Position numbers and translations under genes: made by a program
In this document: in pieces, positions 35,696 through 44,720 of the stretch
How positions within the stretch are numbered: the first letter of the stretch is position 1
Layout of the letters: each line of letters begins with the position of its first letter
Source of the DNA: Flavihumibacter cheonanensis
GTDB taxonomy: Bacteria > Bacteroidota > Bacteroidia > Chitinophagales > Chitinophagaceae
Assembly: GCF_022352215.1 (NCBI RefSeq)
Contig: NZ_JAKRWF010000001.1
Location: 1,178,001 to 1,242,000 of the forward strand
DNA: 64,000 nucleotides
Direction: 5' to 3'
The notes under the pieces: generated by a model
Seen by the model: the letters and a program-made list of their open reading frames with translations, nothing else
Database searches by the model: none
Told to the model about the DNA's origin: nothing

Positions 35696-36047
35696 GGCAA
35701 TAATTTTTGATGTAAATTTTTCGTAGAATGACGGAAAAGTTGGTTCTCGAAGGGGCAGGAAGTTGATTGCTAATGTGTAATATGTCTTGTCCTGAAATAG
35801 CTTGTCACCCAACAATTTATTATGCAGGAAAAGAAAAAATCAAGATCGAGTCCTTTAAGTCGAAATCCCCATGCTCGGCGAGATGAAAATGAGAACCGAA
35901 AACTTTAGCAGAAATTGAATCTGGGAGTATTGGAATAAGAACTGCTTGTTTTAAGTACGGATAAACAGGAATACGCTAAAATTATGGATGACCAGATTAA
36001 GTATTCGTACTTTGAGTGATAATAAGAAAAATCCCATAACATCTAGT

Positions 36048-36430
36048 ATGGCGGATGAACACAAGAAACAGGACCTGAATTGTCAGATTAAACAGTTAAA
36101 AAAGTCACTCGAATACGCTAAATTATAAATACTTGGCCTCGAAACCATGATTAAGGTTGCTGAGGAAGATTTAAATATTAAGATCCGAAAAAAGTATGGT
36201 ACCAAACAGTCATCCATTTATTGGTTTAGGTACGCTCTGTGCACTGTTTGGTGTAACGAGACAGGCATTTTATGAAGCCCAGTTTCATGAAATTAAAACT
36301 ACTATAGCTCATTCTTGCTGTGTTTAGTAAAGGAAACAAGGGGTATTATGCCGATGATTGGAACTAGAAATCTCCTTTACATACTTAATAATCAAATTAA
36401 GGAACACGGAATTAAAATGGGACGTGATCA
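36048..36430 (+). mobile_element. IS3-family transposase remnant
   Basis: Plus-strand fragments match IS3 OrfA and OrfB. OrfA piece from ATG 36048: KQLKKSLEYAKL, in-frame TAA at 36126-36128, then ILGLETMIKVAEEDLNIKIR and KKYGTKQSS. OrfB piece from ATG 36196: LGTLCALFGVTRQAFYEAQ, then in another frame VKETRGIMPMIGTRNLLYIL and KEHGIKMGRDQ. The element ends abruptly at 36430, fused to the cut 3' end of a protease gene. The region 35816-36047 upstream is probably also IS-derived but I cannot match it. No terminal repeats were found. Confidence 0.7.
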
Positions 36431-37222
36431 ACCAAAGGTGTCGATTTCGTAAAAAATTTGTTGAGGGAATGCACTTGCTACTTTGCGGGTATGATAATAT
36501 TGTTGGGATCCGTCACTACGATCGATAGGGTAACCGCAAATGGAGACTTCGTAATCTGAAAAGTAGATATCAGGTGCAGCCCCGAAGTTAAAGCTACCGA
36601 TGTTGTTTGAGATAGCCCTATCGAGAAATATGGCGCCGTAATCGTAAAGTGTATTACCTTTCAATATCCATTCTTCATTGGTATCAAAATTGGTAGGAAT
36701 AGCGCTGCCGAAAGGTTTCAAGGTTCCATTAAGTGCAGGAATAACTTCGATTTTACTGGCCCAACCGCCCGCCTTGGGCATGTAAACACAATGGCCAGCC
36801 GTAATCAAAACAGTGGGACTGATAAACCATCCTGTACCTGCAAAGTAGCGACCATCTCCCGCTTGTATGCGGAGTGCAGCAATCTTACGCCAGGGGCTTT
36901 CCAAAATATTAGTTACGATCTGCCTGTCATCGTCGCCAATGACAACTTCCAACATGGCAGTACCGAATGCGCCAGAAATTGCATTCTTCACTTTCTTTTC
37001 CAATGGAGCAGATTCAAGCAACATCTTATGTTTAAAAGGACTTGCTTCATGATTAATTGTATCTAGAAATACAGGTTGCTTTCCTGGATTTTCCTTTACC
37101 GCTTTAAGAACCTTATTATGCGTTTTGACCGACAATAATTGCTTGTGGAGCTCAAAGATTTCTTTTTTGTTCGAATCTCTGTTCGAAAAGGTTCGAACGG
37201 GTTGATTATTCTCCATAGTCAT
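36428..37222 (-). pseudogene. Serine protease truncated before its catalytic serine
   Basis: 264 residues, no signal peptide. A ~105-residue N-terminal extension precedes a chymotrypsin fold with His144 (LITAGHC) and Asp194 (LYDYGAIFL). The frame ends at EIDTFG followed by TGA, exactly where relatives continue into the Gly-x-Ser-Gly-x-Pro motif carrying the nucleophile. The stop bases belong to the abutting IS3 remnant, so the catalytic C-terminus was lost by insertion and deletion. The protein, if made, cannot be an active protease. Confidence 0.8.
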
Positions 37223-37668
37223 AATATGGCTTGAATGGTATTAGTGATTTTATGCAGCAATCAAGGATGCGCATCAGGAACTAGTATCTATGTAAGGGAG
37301 TAAGATTAGATTAACGATAGAACTGTTATGCTGGTTAATAGTGCAATACAAATGATTCAGACTCAGAGGGCGCTCAGTTAATAATATTCTATAGTTCCTT
37401 TGGTTGCATAGAATCACAAGATAATGAGGTATCCGATCATTTTGATTAGCTTTCCAATTCCTCTATGGATTGTATGTATTTAGTATAGGATCAATCAGCC
37501 TTACTATCCAATTGACATACAAATTGGGATTTGATGCGCTTTTCGAATTCAATTAGAACTTTTATTTGAATGAATTTATCTTTCTATATGAAATTATTTT
37601 AAGTGAATTAGCAAGTCTAATTAGGGATTTTCGAAAACAAGAAAATGTTTCGTTGGGAGGAGGATTGG

Positions 37669-37717
37669 CATTGCTTCGCCACGTGAGTCCCATGAGAGGG
37701 GAGTCACAGGATAAGTA
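37669..37717 (+). repeat. Hairpin-bearing direct repeat, left copy
   Basis: 49 bases containing CATTGCTTCGCCAC, TGAGTCCCATG, GAGTCACAGGA and AAGTA. A 48-base copy in the same orientation is at 62704-62751. The centre folds as TGAGTCCC against GGGAGTCA-type complement in both copies. The stretch 37223-37850 has no gene; besides this repeat I see nothing recognisable in it. Confidence 0.65.
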
Positions 37718-37850
37718 CTACTAATCTATATATTATTTTTGAATAATACAATAGCGAACCAAAAAATATTTTACTAGAAAACTAAAATCCATTTCCATTT
37801 TGTTTCGCCTATACAAACAAGTTTAATCAAACGCAACTACACTCACTACT

Positions 37851-38087
37851 CTACCCACCCCTCCCCTTCACCAACCCATAATTCGCCCTCACCAGCCCCC
37901 TCAACAACTCATAAAAAGTACACCAATTCGCCCTATCCATTTCATTCCAGTCATTCCCTTCTTCACTACTCATAGTTAACCGAAATAGCTGCCACAGCCG
38001 GTCCTCGGTGCTGGCCTGCCCGTAGGTATCCAAAAATCGCAGTATCGCCTGCTGGTGCGCCAATCTATCATCTCGCGAAGATTTCAT
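37851..38087 (-). CDS. Uncharacterised cassette A, third gene (78 aa)
   Basis: 78 residues, soluble, charged: begins KSSRDDRLAHQQAILRFLDT and has SSEEGNDWNEMDRANWCTFY and LLRGLVRANYGLVKGRG. Not a family I recognise. Its ATG overlaps the stop of the 203-residue gene by four bases. The corresponding gene in cassette B (43348-43590) differs more (about 80 percent identical by eye) than the upstream genes do. Confidence 0.7.
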   Translation of the reverse strand: MKSSRDDRLAHQQAILRFLDTYGQASTEDRLWQLFRLTMSSEEGNDWNEMDRANWCTFYELLRGLVRANYGLVKGRGG

Positions 38088-38695
38088 AACCGTCTTTTAC
38101 TAATCCTGTTTTTAACATGCCCGCCTACATGGTTTACTTCCCGAACATCAATCAGGTGCGCGGCTTCCACCAGTTTAGTGAGCTGGAAATAGAGGGATAG
38201 CGGCCTGATATCTTCTAATTCCAGCAGGTTCATAGAGCGCAGGGAATAGTCCATCAGCAACTGCAGTTGTTCTTTCCAGTTGGCGATATCCTGGAATCGG
38301 AAAAAGCGTTTGAACACCCTGTAGGGATTGGCAAACTCTTTATAGCTGAGCGACCGGGGTAAGAAATCCCATTTGGTCAGCTTACCATGCCATCCTACAA
38401 AGAGATTGGGATTAAACACATCCTCTGGATTGATAAAGAGTGGATCTTTTTTCTTCTCCTGGTCCAACACCCAGGCTGCATTGATCACCGATTCCAGCAA
38501 GCTGAATTCATAGAGCAGATGCCCTGGCACCTGCTTCTCCCAGCAGCGTTCGGAGCAGGCCACCTGGAGGATGTTTTTAATGATTTTTCGATGATGAGCG
38601 ATATCCGCGGCATCAAAGAAGGCGGCGATGATTTGATAGGGATCGGTAATCTTATCCTTAAACCAAACCGATGTTTCCAGGTACTCGTGTTTCAT
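38084..38695 (-). CDS. Uncharacterised cassette A, second gene (203 aa)
   Basis: 203 residues, predicted soluble and mostly helical, no signal peptide. It opens KHEYLETSVWFKDKITDPYQ, has LLYEFSLLESVINAAWVLDQ in the middle, and PYRVFKRFFRFQDIANWKEQ and LTKLVEAAHLIDVREV near the end. Near-identical copy at 43587-44198 and a distant 182-residue paralogue at 42790-43338 that keeps ITDPxQII, NPYRVFKRFFR and LTKLVEAAxLI. No known catalytic motif. Coupled on both sides by ATGA overlaps. Confidence 0.75.
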   Translation of the reverse strand: MKHEYLETSVWFKDKITDPYQIIAAFFDAADIAHHRKIIKNILQVACSERCWEKQVPGHLLYEFSLLESVINAAWVLDQEKKKDPLFINPEDVFNPNLFVGWHGKLTKWDFLPRSLSYKEFANPYRVFKRFFRFQDIANWKEQLQLLMDYSLRSMNLLELEDIRPLSLYFQLTKLVEAAHLIDVREVNHVGGHVKNRISKRRL

Positions 38696-39135
38696 AAGAA
38701 GGATTTTATTCCACCTCCGGCATCCGTTAGGATGGTGAGCAGGCAGGTGGGAACATGATCGAGATCGATGCCGATGGTTTTATCCATCGCCAGGGTTCGT
38801 TTGAACTGCAGGGTACCCGGAATGGGAGAAGCCGGCTCGGTGGAGGCATCGCGGAGATAAGAAAGCAGTTCGATAAGTGGAACAGTGAATTTACTGGCAG
38901 CCGGATGGCGGGGAATGGTAAAGTAATGTCGTTCCAAAATATGTGCGAGGGCGGTAACTGTAATATAATAGGATTTGCGGAATAGTTTTTTACCATCCTT
39001 CAGGGGCACCTGGAAGAAGGCGTTCAGGATCATCTGATTCATCCATTGTTGGGTATCGCTGAGCAGGAAGATGAGCCGGATCCATTCAGCTTGATTGAAA
39101 GGGGGAAAATTGTGCAGATGCGTGGTATTTTCCAT
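38692..39135 (-). CDS. Uncharacterised cassette A, first gene (147 aa)
   Basis: 147 residues, soluble, helical N-terminal half (WIRLIFLLSDTQQWMNQMIL, YYITVTALAHILERHY) and a C-terminal half with TVPLIELLSYLRDASTEPAS and IGIDLDHVPTCLLTIL. Family not recognised. First gene of the cassette, preceded by the shared promoter element. The copy in cassette B has a different C-terminus because of a small change near the stop. Confidence 0.72.
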   Translation of the reverse strand: MENTTHLHNFPPFNQAEWIRLIFLLSDTQQWMNQMILNAFFQVPLKDGKKLFRKSYYITVTALAHILERHYFTIPRHPAASKFTVPLIELLSYLRDASTEPASPIPGTLQFKRTLAMDKTIGIDLDHVPTCLLTILTDAGGGIKSFL

Positions 39136-39173
39136 GGAATAAGGTGCTTGATGAACGGATAAAGTAACACCTA

Positions 39174-39213
39174 CCGGTTTGCATAAAATAATCCGGTGAT
39201 GATTAAATTACTC
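39174..39213 (-). promoter_or_regulatory. Shared 40-bp promoter element, cassette A copy
   Basis: Minus strand: TAATTTAATCA, three bases, CCGGATTATTTTAT, then AAACCGG. The arms CCGGATT and AAACCGG form an inverted repeat with one mismatch. A TACTTTAT box follows, similar to a -7 element. It is 39-78 bases upstream of the 147-residue gene. Confidence 0.6.
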
Positions 39214-39267
39214 AACTAAAAAATAATCATGGAAATAACGATGCGAGAATTCAGCAAAAAAACTATA

Positions 39268-40227
39268 CTATTTACGAAGCTGCTCCAATATCCAAGAAAT
39301 ACATTCTTGCGAGTCCATTATACTCCAGGAATGTGGGTGCCTTCTACCATCTAAACGCCTTCCTTTGTTATTTGTAATAACAAGTTTGGCATCTTTATTA
39401 CCTTGAATTTGTAATAAATTAATCATAGCCGCTATGTCAACGCAATTTAAATCGTAATAATCTCTTTGTCTGTTTTGCATTTGCCAAATAACATCTGGCT
39501 CGGTATATAAGAGTATAGGTGTTGTTTTCAGATATTTTGCATTTCCGCCATCTTTTTCACTATACGAAAAGATAGAATACTTAACATAGTTATCTTTATA
39601 TTTTTCCGGCGATCCACCAAATTCTTTAGTGTACATATTAATGATCCATTTACTTTCCATTACGGCTGCCTCTGATATATTTCTTTCAATGTCATTTTCA
39701 CAATGCTTCCATAAATGCGCATAGTCCAACGGTGGGTCAACTCCAAAAATTGCCTTTGGTTTTATGAATGTACTATCAGCATACTTATTTGCCTTTTCCG
39801 CATAAGTTAATGCCAACATACCACCCCCTGAAAATCCACCAATTACAAATCTGTCTTTGGGTACTTTGTATTGTGTTACCACCTGCTTAAAAATGGTATC
39901 AAGAAATTGATGTTCTGGTATATGTTTATTTGTGCCCCAATTGATAGAAGGAAAGATCACCAATAAGTTTTGTTGTACGGCTAGTGTGTGCAAAGAAATT
40001 TGTTTTCTAACATCTTCAAGTAGCTCACCCGAACCCGGTAAAATGACTAGAACACCAATAGGTTTATTCTTTGGCACAATTTTCTCATAAAAAAGTGTTG
40101 TACTGTCTTTGTCAAAGGTAGCGTATAAATCATATGGGTCTTCACTAGATACAACAACTCTCTCCACTTTCTGTCCCAGGCAAGATATACTTGTTAGCAA
40201 AATTAAAATCGAAATTATTTTTTGCAT
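39268..40227 (-). CDS. Exported alpha/beta hydrolase (esterase-like)
   Basis: 319 residues with signal peptide (SISCLGQ). Nucleophile elbow GGFSGGG, a GSGE oxyanion region and a C-terminal HPHSW motif that supplies the probable catalytic His. The overall pattern is that of feruloyl esterase/PHB depolymerase-like hydrolases. It is an accessory passenger between the decayed PIN module and cassette A, with no obvious operon partner. Confidence 0.78.
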   Translation of the reverse strand: MQKIISILILLTSISCLGQKVERVVVSSEDPYDLYATFDKDSTTLFYEKIVPKNKPIGVLVILPGSGELLEDVRKQISLHTLAVQQNLLVIFPSINWGTNKHIPEHQFLDTIFKQVVTQYKVPKDRFVIGGFSGGGMLALTYAEKANKYADSTFIKPKAIFGVDPPLDYAHLWKHCENDIERNISEAAVMESKWIINMYTKEFGGSPEKYKDNYVKYSIFSYSEKDGGNAKYLKTTPILLYTEPDVIWQMQNRQRDYYDLNCVDIAAMINLLQIQGNKDAKLVITNNKGRRLDGRRHPHSWSIMDSQECISWILEQLRK

Positions 40228-40287
40228 TTTAGCATGTTGTATTTGACAGCAATTGATATCTGTAATTTAAATAATATGCCTCTATTT

Positions 40288-40757
40288 TCAAAGGCCTAAC
40301 ACCCCAAATGTTTCCGAAAAAGAGATGTTCAGGTCAATAAATTGAAATTTTGGTTTATCTAGTTGCTTTAGCAGATTATATATTTTTAAGCTATCGGAAT
40401 CGGAGGACAAATAAAATTCCACTGAATTTTCAACGCCAGCCTGCGCAAATAACTTTGTATCATTCGGAATTATTTTTCGCTCCCGCAGATTTAATCTACC
40501 TTTTTGCTGGAAAACTAATTTCGCAAATTCGCCAGTTCGTTTTGCATGGTCATTATTAAATGGGAGTATTTGAAGATTCTTTAGTGGCAATTGATCTTGT
40601 TCCCCACCTACACAATACTCAGCAATTGATATGGTAGAAATAATAAGTCAATTTTATTCTGAATAAAGTACTTAAAATAACCGTCAGCGTTTTTGAACAG
40701 TGGGTCATCGTCATTCAAAAAATCGCAGGAAAAAGCTGGTATTTAAAAGTACTGCAC
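40288..40757 (-). pseudogene. Frameshifted PIN-domain (VapC-like) toxin
   Basis: The longest open piece (stop at 40288) is the C-terminal PIN half: LKNLQILPFNNDHA, then the acidic motif IIPNDTKLFAQA, then KFQFIDLNISFSETFG. Upstream, in shifted frames, are ISTISIAEYCVGGEQ, then DFLNDDDPLFKNADGYF, then LNTSFFLRF, where the first catalytic Asp of the usual DTS/DTN motif has become Asn. At least two frameshifts separate them. The probable GTG start (40757) overlaps the TAG of the 260-residue gene by one base. Confidence 0.7.
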
Positions 40758-41539
40758 TATTCTTCATAACCTCCTCTTATATCTCTAAGCCATGTATCTG
40801 CATCTATTTGGCTAAGCCAGGATTTTTTTGCTTTATCACGCAAAGATTTCAAATATCGTTCGTCATAGGTTTGCTCATAATCTATCAGTTCCCGAAATTT
40901 CAACGAGGTTTTGTCAATTTCTCCTGTTTTGGCATGCTGCTTTCCAATGGCTCGTATACCAACTATTTTATAAAGCAGGTTGTCTTCGTATTTTTCGAGG
41001 AATGAGATCGGAGTTTCAATCCTGAGGGTTCCCCATTCATCCGTATTGATGTGAATAATAGCCTTATCCTTTCCGCCGGCATTGGTAACTTTCCCATAGA
41101 GGTAAAATTCCGCGTCTGCCCAATTATTATCAGTACGATAAAAATGAGTCGTTCTGTCGATTTTAACTTCGTTGGTATTCTTAACTGATGTAAAAATGCG
41201 AAGCGAATAATCCTTTTTTGCTGCTATTTTCTGTATGTTTTCAAATGCCCTGGAGGTGGGTAAATCCAAAAAGTCAATGCTTTTGGTTTGATCAACCCGT
41301 CCGATAACGGCATTGAAACCAATAATGTACTGAATAGATGTTTTAAAGATGTGCCGGACGGATCCTTGTTCTATTTGGTAGCTTATGGGCGATCTTTCTC
41401 TTTTTTCGTCAGGGAACAACAGGTGTTCAGCATTTTCCAGAATAGAAATTATTTCATGAATATCATAGTTTTCCGGTGTAAGCTCAAGATTCCCATTTGA
41501 GCCGGTAATTCTAATCTCTATATATCCGGTTTTTTCCAT
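40757..41539 (-). CDS. Uncharacterised partner gene of the PIN toxin (260 aa)
   Basis: 260 residues, soluble. The N-terminal ~70 residues (YIEIRITGSNGNLELTPENY, HEIISILENAEHLLF) look like a small alpha/beta domain, and the C-terminal region has KFRELIDYEQTYDERYLKSL. Translational coupling to a PIN toxin gene suggests an antitoxin or accessory role, although antitoxins are usually smaller; family not recognised. The toxin has decayed while this gene stays open. Confidence 0.65.
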   Translation of the reverse strand: MEKTGYIEIRITGSNGNLELTPENYDIHEIISILENAEHLLFPDEKRERSPISYQIEQGSVRHIFKTSIQYIIGFNAVIGRVDQTKSIDFLDLPTSRAFENIQKIAAKKDYSLRIFTSVKNTNEVKIDRTTHFYRTDNNWADAEFYLYGKVTNAGGKDKAIIHINTDEWGTLRIETPISFLEKYEDNLLYKIVGIRAIGKQHAKTGEIDKTSLKFRELIDYEQTYDERYLKSLRDKAKKSWLSQIDADTWLRDIRGGYEE

Positions 41540-41713
41540 ATAAGCATGAAATCATGTTACTAAAACTCGTAGTTTTTAACCAGAACTAGAAAACAGGTTA
41601 AATAAACTAAGTTTTCTTAACAGATTCTGAATAAAATAATTCTCTTTCCAGATTTATCAACTGTTAGTTCAAGTTTCACCGGATCTCCAGGAAACATATT
41701 ACATTTAAAATAT

Positions 41714-42190
41714 TCATTTATTATAATAGCGAAATGAATGCTCCAATAGAATTGTATCCTTTGTAATAAATAGATGATTTAATTCATATTTTTTAATAGT
41801 ATCGATATTTATTATAAAAGAACGGAATGAATTATTAGTCAAACCTGTTACTGACATCTCTTGTCGATCGCTTACATCAATTAAATAAAAACTGAGCTGA
41901 TTGTTTCGGTATTTCGCAAAACTAGCTAATTCATTGTTTGAATAAAATAGCTCTACAAAAGTGTAGGCGTTTAAAAACCTGGAAGATTTTTGTATATAAG
42001 AACGTTCATTGATGCGAACGGTATCATATAACCTGAAATATTTACCCGTTAATGAATCAGAAACAAATAGCGAGCGATCTGTCTGATTATGTAGGGAAAT
42101 CGTTTTCCCTATAGGGGGTGGATCGTATACACATCCTGTTAATTGTAAACACAAAAGACTATAAATAAAAAATATCAGATTCCGGAGCAT
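41714..42190 (-). CDS. Putative lipoprotein
   Basis: 158 residues with a clear lipobox, LTGC at residues 17-20. The mature part is beta-rich (TISLHNQTDRSLFVSDSLTG, VELFYSNNELASFAKYR, FIINIDTIKKYELNHLFI). Family unknown. Its start overlaps the end of the upstream lipoprotein gene by 32 bases. The 41540-41713 gap before the partner gene is AT-rich with nothing recognisable. Confidence 0.65.
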   Translation of the reverse strand: MLRNLIFFIYSLLCLQLTGCVYDPPPIGKTISLHNQTDRSLFVSDSLTGKYFRLYDTVRINERSYIQKSSRFLNAYTFVELFYSNNELASFAKYRNNQLSFYLIDVSDRQEMSVTGLTNNSFRSFIINIDTIKKYELNHLFITKDTILLEHSFRYYNK

Positions 42191-42713
42191 TTTTTACCTG
42201 TGGTTTTTCGTAAATAATTTTACTTACATAATCCAGAAACGACTTAATTCTATTTGCCTTATCAGCATTAAATTGACTAAAATCGTCGCAAGAAGTGTCG
42301 ATTTCAATTTGCCGGGTAAGACTATCCCCCTTTACAGAAAGGTACGTATAAATCTTCGGCATGATAAAACATTCATCTTCGATATGGAGTACTTCCTCTT
42401 TTTCCGGTAAAAGATTAGGTAGATCCAGTGAATAAAACTTTTCTACTATTTGCCTTTTTTCCTCTATACTCAATTCAAATTTTACTTCCAACGTTGGCTT
42501 ACTGATAAAAAATACACTATAAATACCATTCATTACATCCACTTTATAGGATTGCGCATGCTGAATGATGACTTGTATATTCTTGTCTCCCATAAATGCC
42601 TCTAGATCCTTTACATTTTTGCTATCGCTCTTGCAGCCATTTTGAAAAAAAACAACAATCAGAAGTAGTACTTGTCGAATAATAAATTTATAATCCAACT
42701 CTTTTTTAGTCAT
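42159..42713 (-). CDS. Putative lipoprotein
   Basis: 184 residues. Hydrophobic segment LLLIVVFFQNGC ends in a lipobox-like cysteine. The mature part contains HIEDECFIMPKIYTYLSV and DTSCDDFSQFNAD with two cysteines that could form a disulfide. Family not recognised. Cotranscribed with the overlapping lipoprotein downstream. Confidence 0.65.
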   Translation of the reverse strand: MTKKELDYKFIIRQVLLLIVVFFQNGCKSDSKNVKDLEAFMGDKNIQVIIQHAQSYKVDVMNGIYSVFFISKPTLEVKFELSIEEKRQIVEKFYSLDLPNLLPEKEEVLHIEDECFIMPKIYTYLSVKGDSLTRQIEIDTSCDDFSQFNADKANRIKSFLDYVSKIIYEKPQVKNAPESDIFYL

Positions 42714-42789
42714 AATTGGATATGATGCATTTTCTATGGTTTTCCATATCGGGTAATGGATATTTCACATGTGGCATGGTAAAACCCAA

Positions 42790-43338
42790 CTATTCTGGTC
42801 GAACATAATTCTCCCTCATCTCAATCAAATACGCCGCTTCCACCAACTTCGTCAGATAAACATACAAACCAATAATATCCACCTCCTTATCCTCCTCCAT
42901 TATACTGGTAGACCGAATGCAATGATCCAGCAAACCCTGTAACTCCTGCTTCCAGCTGCCTATTGACCGATATCTAAAAAAGCGCTTGAATACCCGGTAT
43001 GGATTTCCATATTCCTTTGCTGTCAGGAACCGGGGAGTAAAATTCTGGCGGATCTCCGTCACAGCAACCGGGGCTATTTTAGGAAACTCCCGCTTGCCCT
43101 TCCTATTCAGGATATAGGCAGCATTGATCACTGACTCTAACCATTTGAATTCATCCACCAGTTCCCCCGGCTCAGATTTTGTCCAGATCCGCTTTGAACT
43201 GGCCACCCGAACTACCTGTCTAATCGTTTTCCGGTAAAATTCCAGCTCTGAATAAATAAAGAAATCACTAATGATTTGCCTGGGATCCGTAATCCTTTCC
43301 TTATACCATATGGATGTCTTTCTATAGCCATGTTTCAT
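42790..43338 (-). CDS. Extra paralogue in cassette B (182 aa)
   Basis: 182 residues, related to the 203-residue proteins of both cassettes: KHGYRKTSIWYKERITDPRQ at the start, then LESVINAAYILNRKGKRE, NPYRVFKRFFRYRSIGSWKQ and LTKLVEAAYLIEMRE. By eye about 40-45 percent identical, so an older duplication than the near-identical A/B pair. Fourth gene of cassette B, nine bases after the small third gene. Function unknown. Confidence 0.7.
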   Translation of the reverse strand: MKHGYRKTSIWYKERITDPRQIISDFFIYSELEFYRKTIRQVVRVASSKRIWTKSEPGELVDEFKWLESVINAAYILNRKGKREFPKIAPVAVTEIRQNFTPRFLTAKEYGNPYRVFKRFFRYRSIGSWKQELQGLLDHCIRSTSIMEEDKEVDIIGLYVYLTKLVEAAYLIEMRENYVRPE

Positions 43339-43347
43339 AACCTATGT

Positions 43348-43590
43348 TTAATGGTTTGAACCCCTCCCCTTCACCAACACATAATTCGCTCTCACCAGCC
43401 CCCTCAACAACTCATAAAAATGAAACCAGTTCGCCCTATCTATTTCATTCCAGTCGTTCCCTTCCTCACTGCTTAGGGTTAATCGAAACATTTGCCACAA
43501 TCGCTCTTCAGATTTGGCTAACCCGAACGCATCCAGGAACTCCAATATCGCCTGCTGGTGGGCTAATCTATCATCTCGCGAAGATTTCAT
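43348..43590 (-). CDS. Uncharacterised cassette B, third gene (80 aa)
   Basis: 80 residues, homologue of the 78-residue product of cassette A: identical MKSSRDDRLAHQQAIL start and shared FYELLRGLVRANY, but with many changes between. Overlaps the 203-residue gene by four bases. Family unknown. Confidence 0.7.
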   Translation of the reverse strand: MKSSRDDRLAHQQAILEFLDAFGLAKSEERLWQMFRLTLSSEEGNDWNEIDRANWFHFYELLRGLVRANYVLVKGRGSNH

Positions 43591-44198
43591 AAATGCCTTT
43601 TACTAATCCTGTTTTTAACATGCCCGCCCACATGGTTTACTTCCCGAACATCAATCAAATGCGCGGCTTCCACCAGTTTGGTGAGCTGGAAATAGAGGGA
43701 TAGCGGCCTGATATCTTCTAATTCCAGCAGGTTCATAGAGCGCAGGGAATAGTCCATCAGCAACTGCAGTTGTTCTTTCCAGTTGGTGATATCCTGGAAT
43801 CGGAAAAAGCGCTTGAACACCCTGTAGGGATTGGCAAACTCTTTATAGCTGAGCGACCGGGGTAAGAAATCCCATTTGGTCAGCTTACCATGCCATCCCA
43901 CAAAGAGATTGGGATTAAACACATCCTCCGGATTGATAATGAGCGGATCTTTTTTCTTCTCCTGGTCCAACAACCAGGCTGCATTGATCACCGATTCCAG
44001 CAAGCTGAATTCATAGAGCAGCTGACCTGGCTCCTGCTTCTCCCAGCACCGATCGGAGCAGGCTACCTGGAGGATGTTTTTAATGATTTTCCGATGATGA
44101 GCGATATCCGCGGCATCAAAGAAGGCGGCGATGATTTGATAGGGATCGGTAATCTTATCCTTAAACCAAACCGATGTTTCCAGGTACTCGTGTTTCAT
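43587..44198 (-). CDS. Uncharacterised cassette B, second gene (203 aa)
   Basis: 203 residues from ATG 44198 (the frame is open to 44270, but the duplicate in cassette A starts at the equivalent MKHEYLE). It differs from the cassette A protein at fewer than ten residues. Soluble, helical, no recognised motif. Such close identity with intact frames suggests recent duplication or gene conversion and continuing function. Confidence 0.75.
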   Translation of the reverse strand: MKHEYLETSVWFKDKITDPYQIIAAFFDAADIAHHRKIIKNILQVACSDRCWEKQEPGQLLYEFSLLESVINAAWLLDQEKKKDPLIINPEDVFNPNLFVGWHGKLTKWDFLPRSLSYKEFANPYRVFKRFFRFQDITNWKEQLQLLMDYSLRSMNLLELEDIRPLSLYFQLTKLVEAAHLIDVREVNHVGGHVKNRISKRHL

Positions 44199-44208
44199 AA
44201 GAAGGTAG

Positions 44209-44682
44209 TTAGAGGTTAGGAATCGATTTATAGGAACCGGGAAAGGCAGTGATGATCCGACCTCCGGCATCCGTTAGGATGGTGAGCAGGCAGGTGGGTA
44301 CATGATCGAGATCGATGCCGATGGTTTTATCCAGCGCGAGGGTACGTTTGAACTGCAGGGTACCCGGAATGGGAGAAGCTGGCTCGGTGGAGGCATCGCG
44401 GAGATAAGAAAGCAGTTCGATAAGCGGAACTGTGAATTTACTGGCAGCCGGATGTCGGGGAATGGTATAGTAATGCCGTTCCAGGATATGTGCAAGGGCG
44501 GTAACAGTAATGTAATAGGATTTCCGGAACAGTTTTTTCCGATCCTTCAGGGGCACCTGGAAGAAGGCGTTCAGGATCATCTGATTCATCCATTGTTGGG
44601 TATCGCTGAGCAGGAAGATGAGCCGGATCCATTCAGCTTCATTGAAAGGGGGAAAATTAATCAACTGCGTGGTATTTTCCAT
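44209..44682 (-). CDS. Uncharacterised cassette B, first gene (157 aa)
   Basis: 157 residues, over 90 percent identical by eye to the 147-residue product of cassette A up to ILTDAGG, then a longer unique tail ending SYKSIPNL. Preceded by the shared promoter element and divergent from an XRE regulator. Function unknown. Confidence 0.72.
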   Translation of the reverse strand: MENTTQLINFPPFNEAEWIRLIFLLSDTQQWMNQMILNAFFQVPLKDRKKLFRKSYYITVTALAHILERHYYTIPRHPAASKFTVPLIELLSYLRDASTEPASPIPGTLQFKRTLALDKTIGIDLDHVPTCLLTILTDAGGRIITAFPGSYKSIPNL

Positions 44683-44720
44683 GGAATAAGGTGTATGATA
44701 AAATGGTAAAGTAACAGCTA

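Noticed and set aside
38387-39000. Plus-strand frames opposite cassettes A and B that are conserved between the copies.
   Set aside because: Conservation follows from the near-identical DNA of the duplicated minus-strand genes; the minus frames are coupled by ATGA overlaps and start at a shared promoter.
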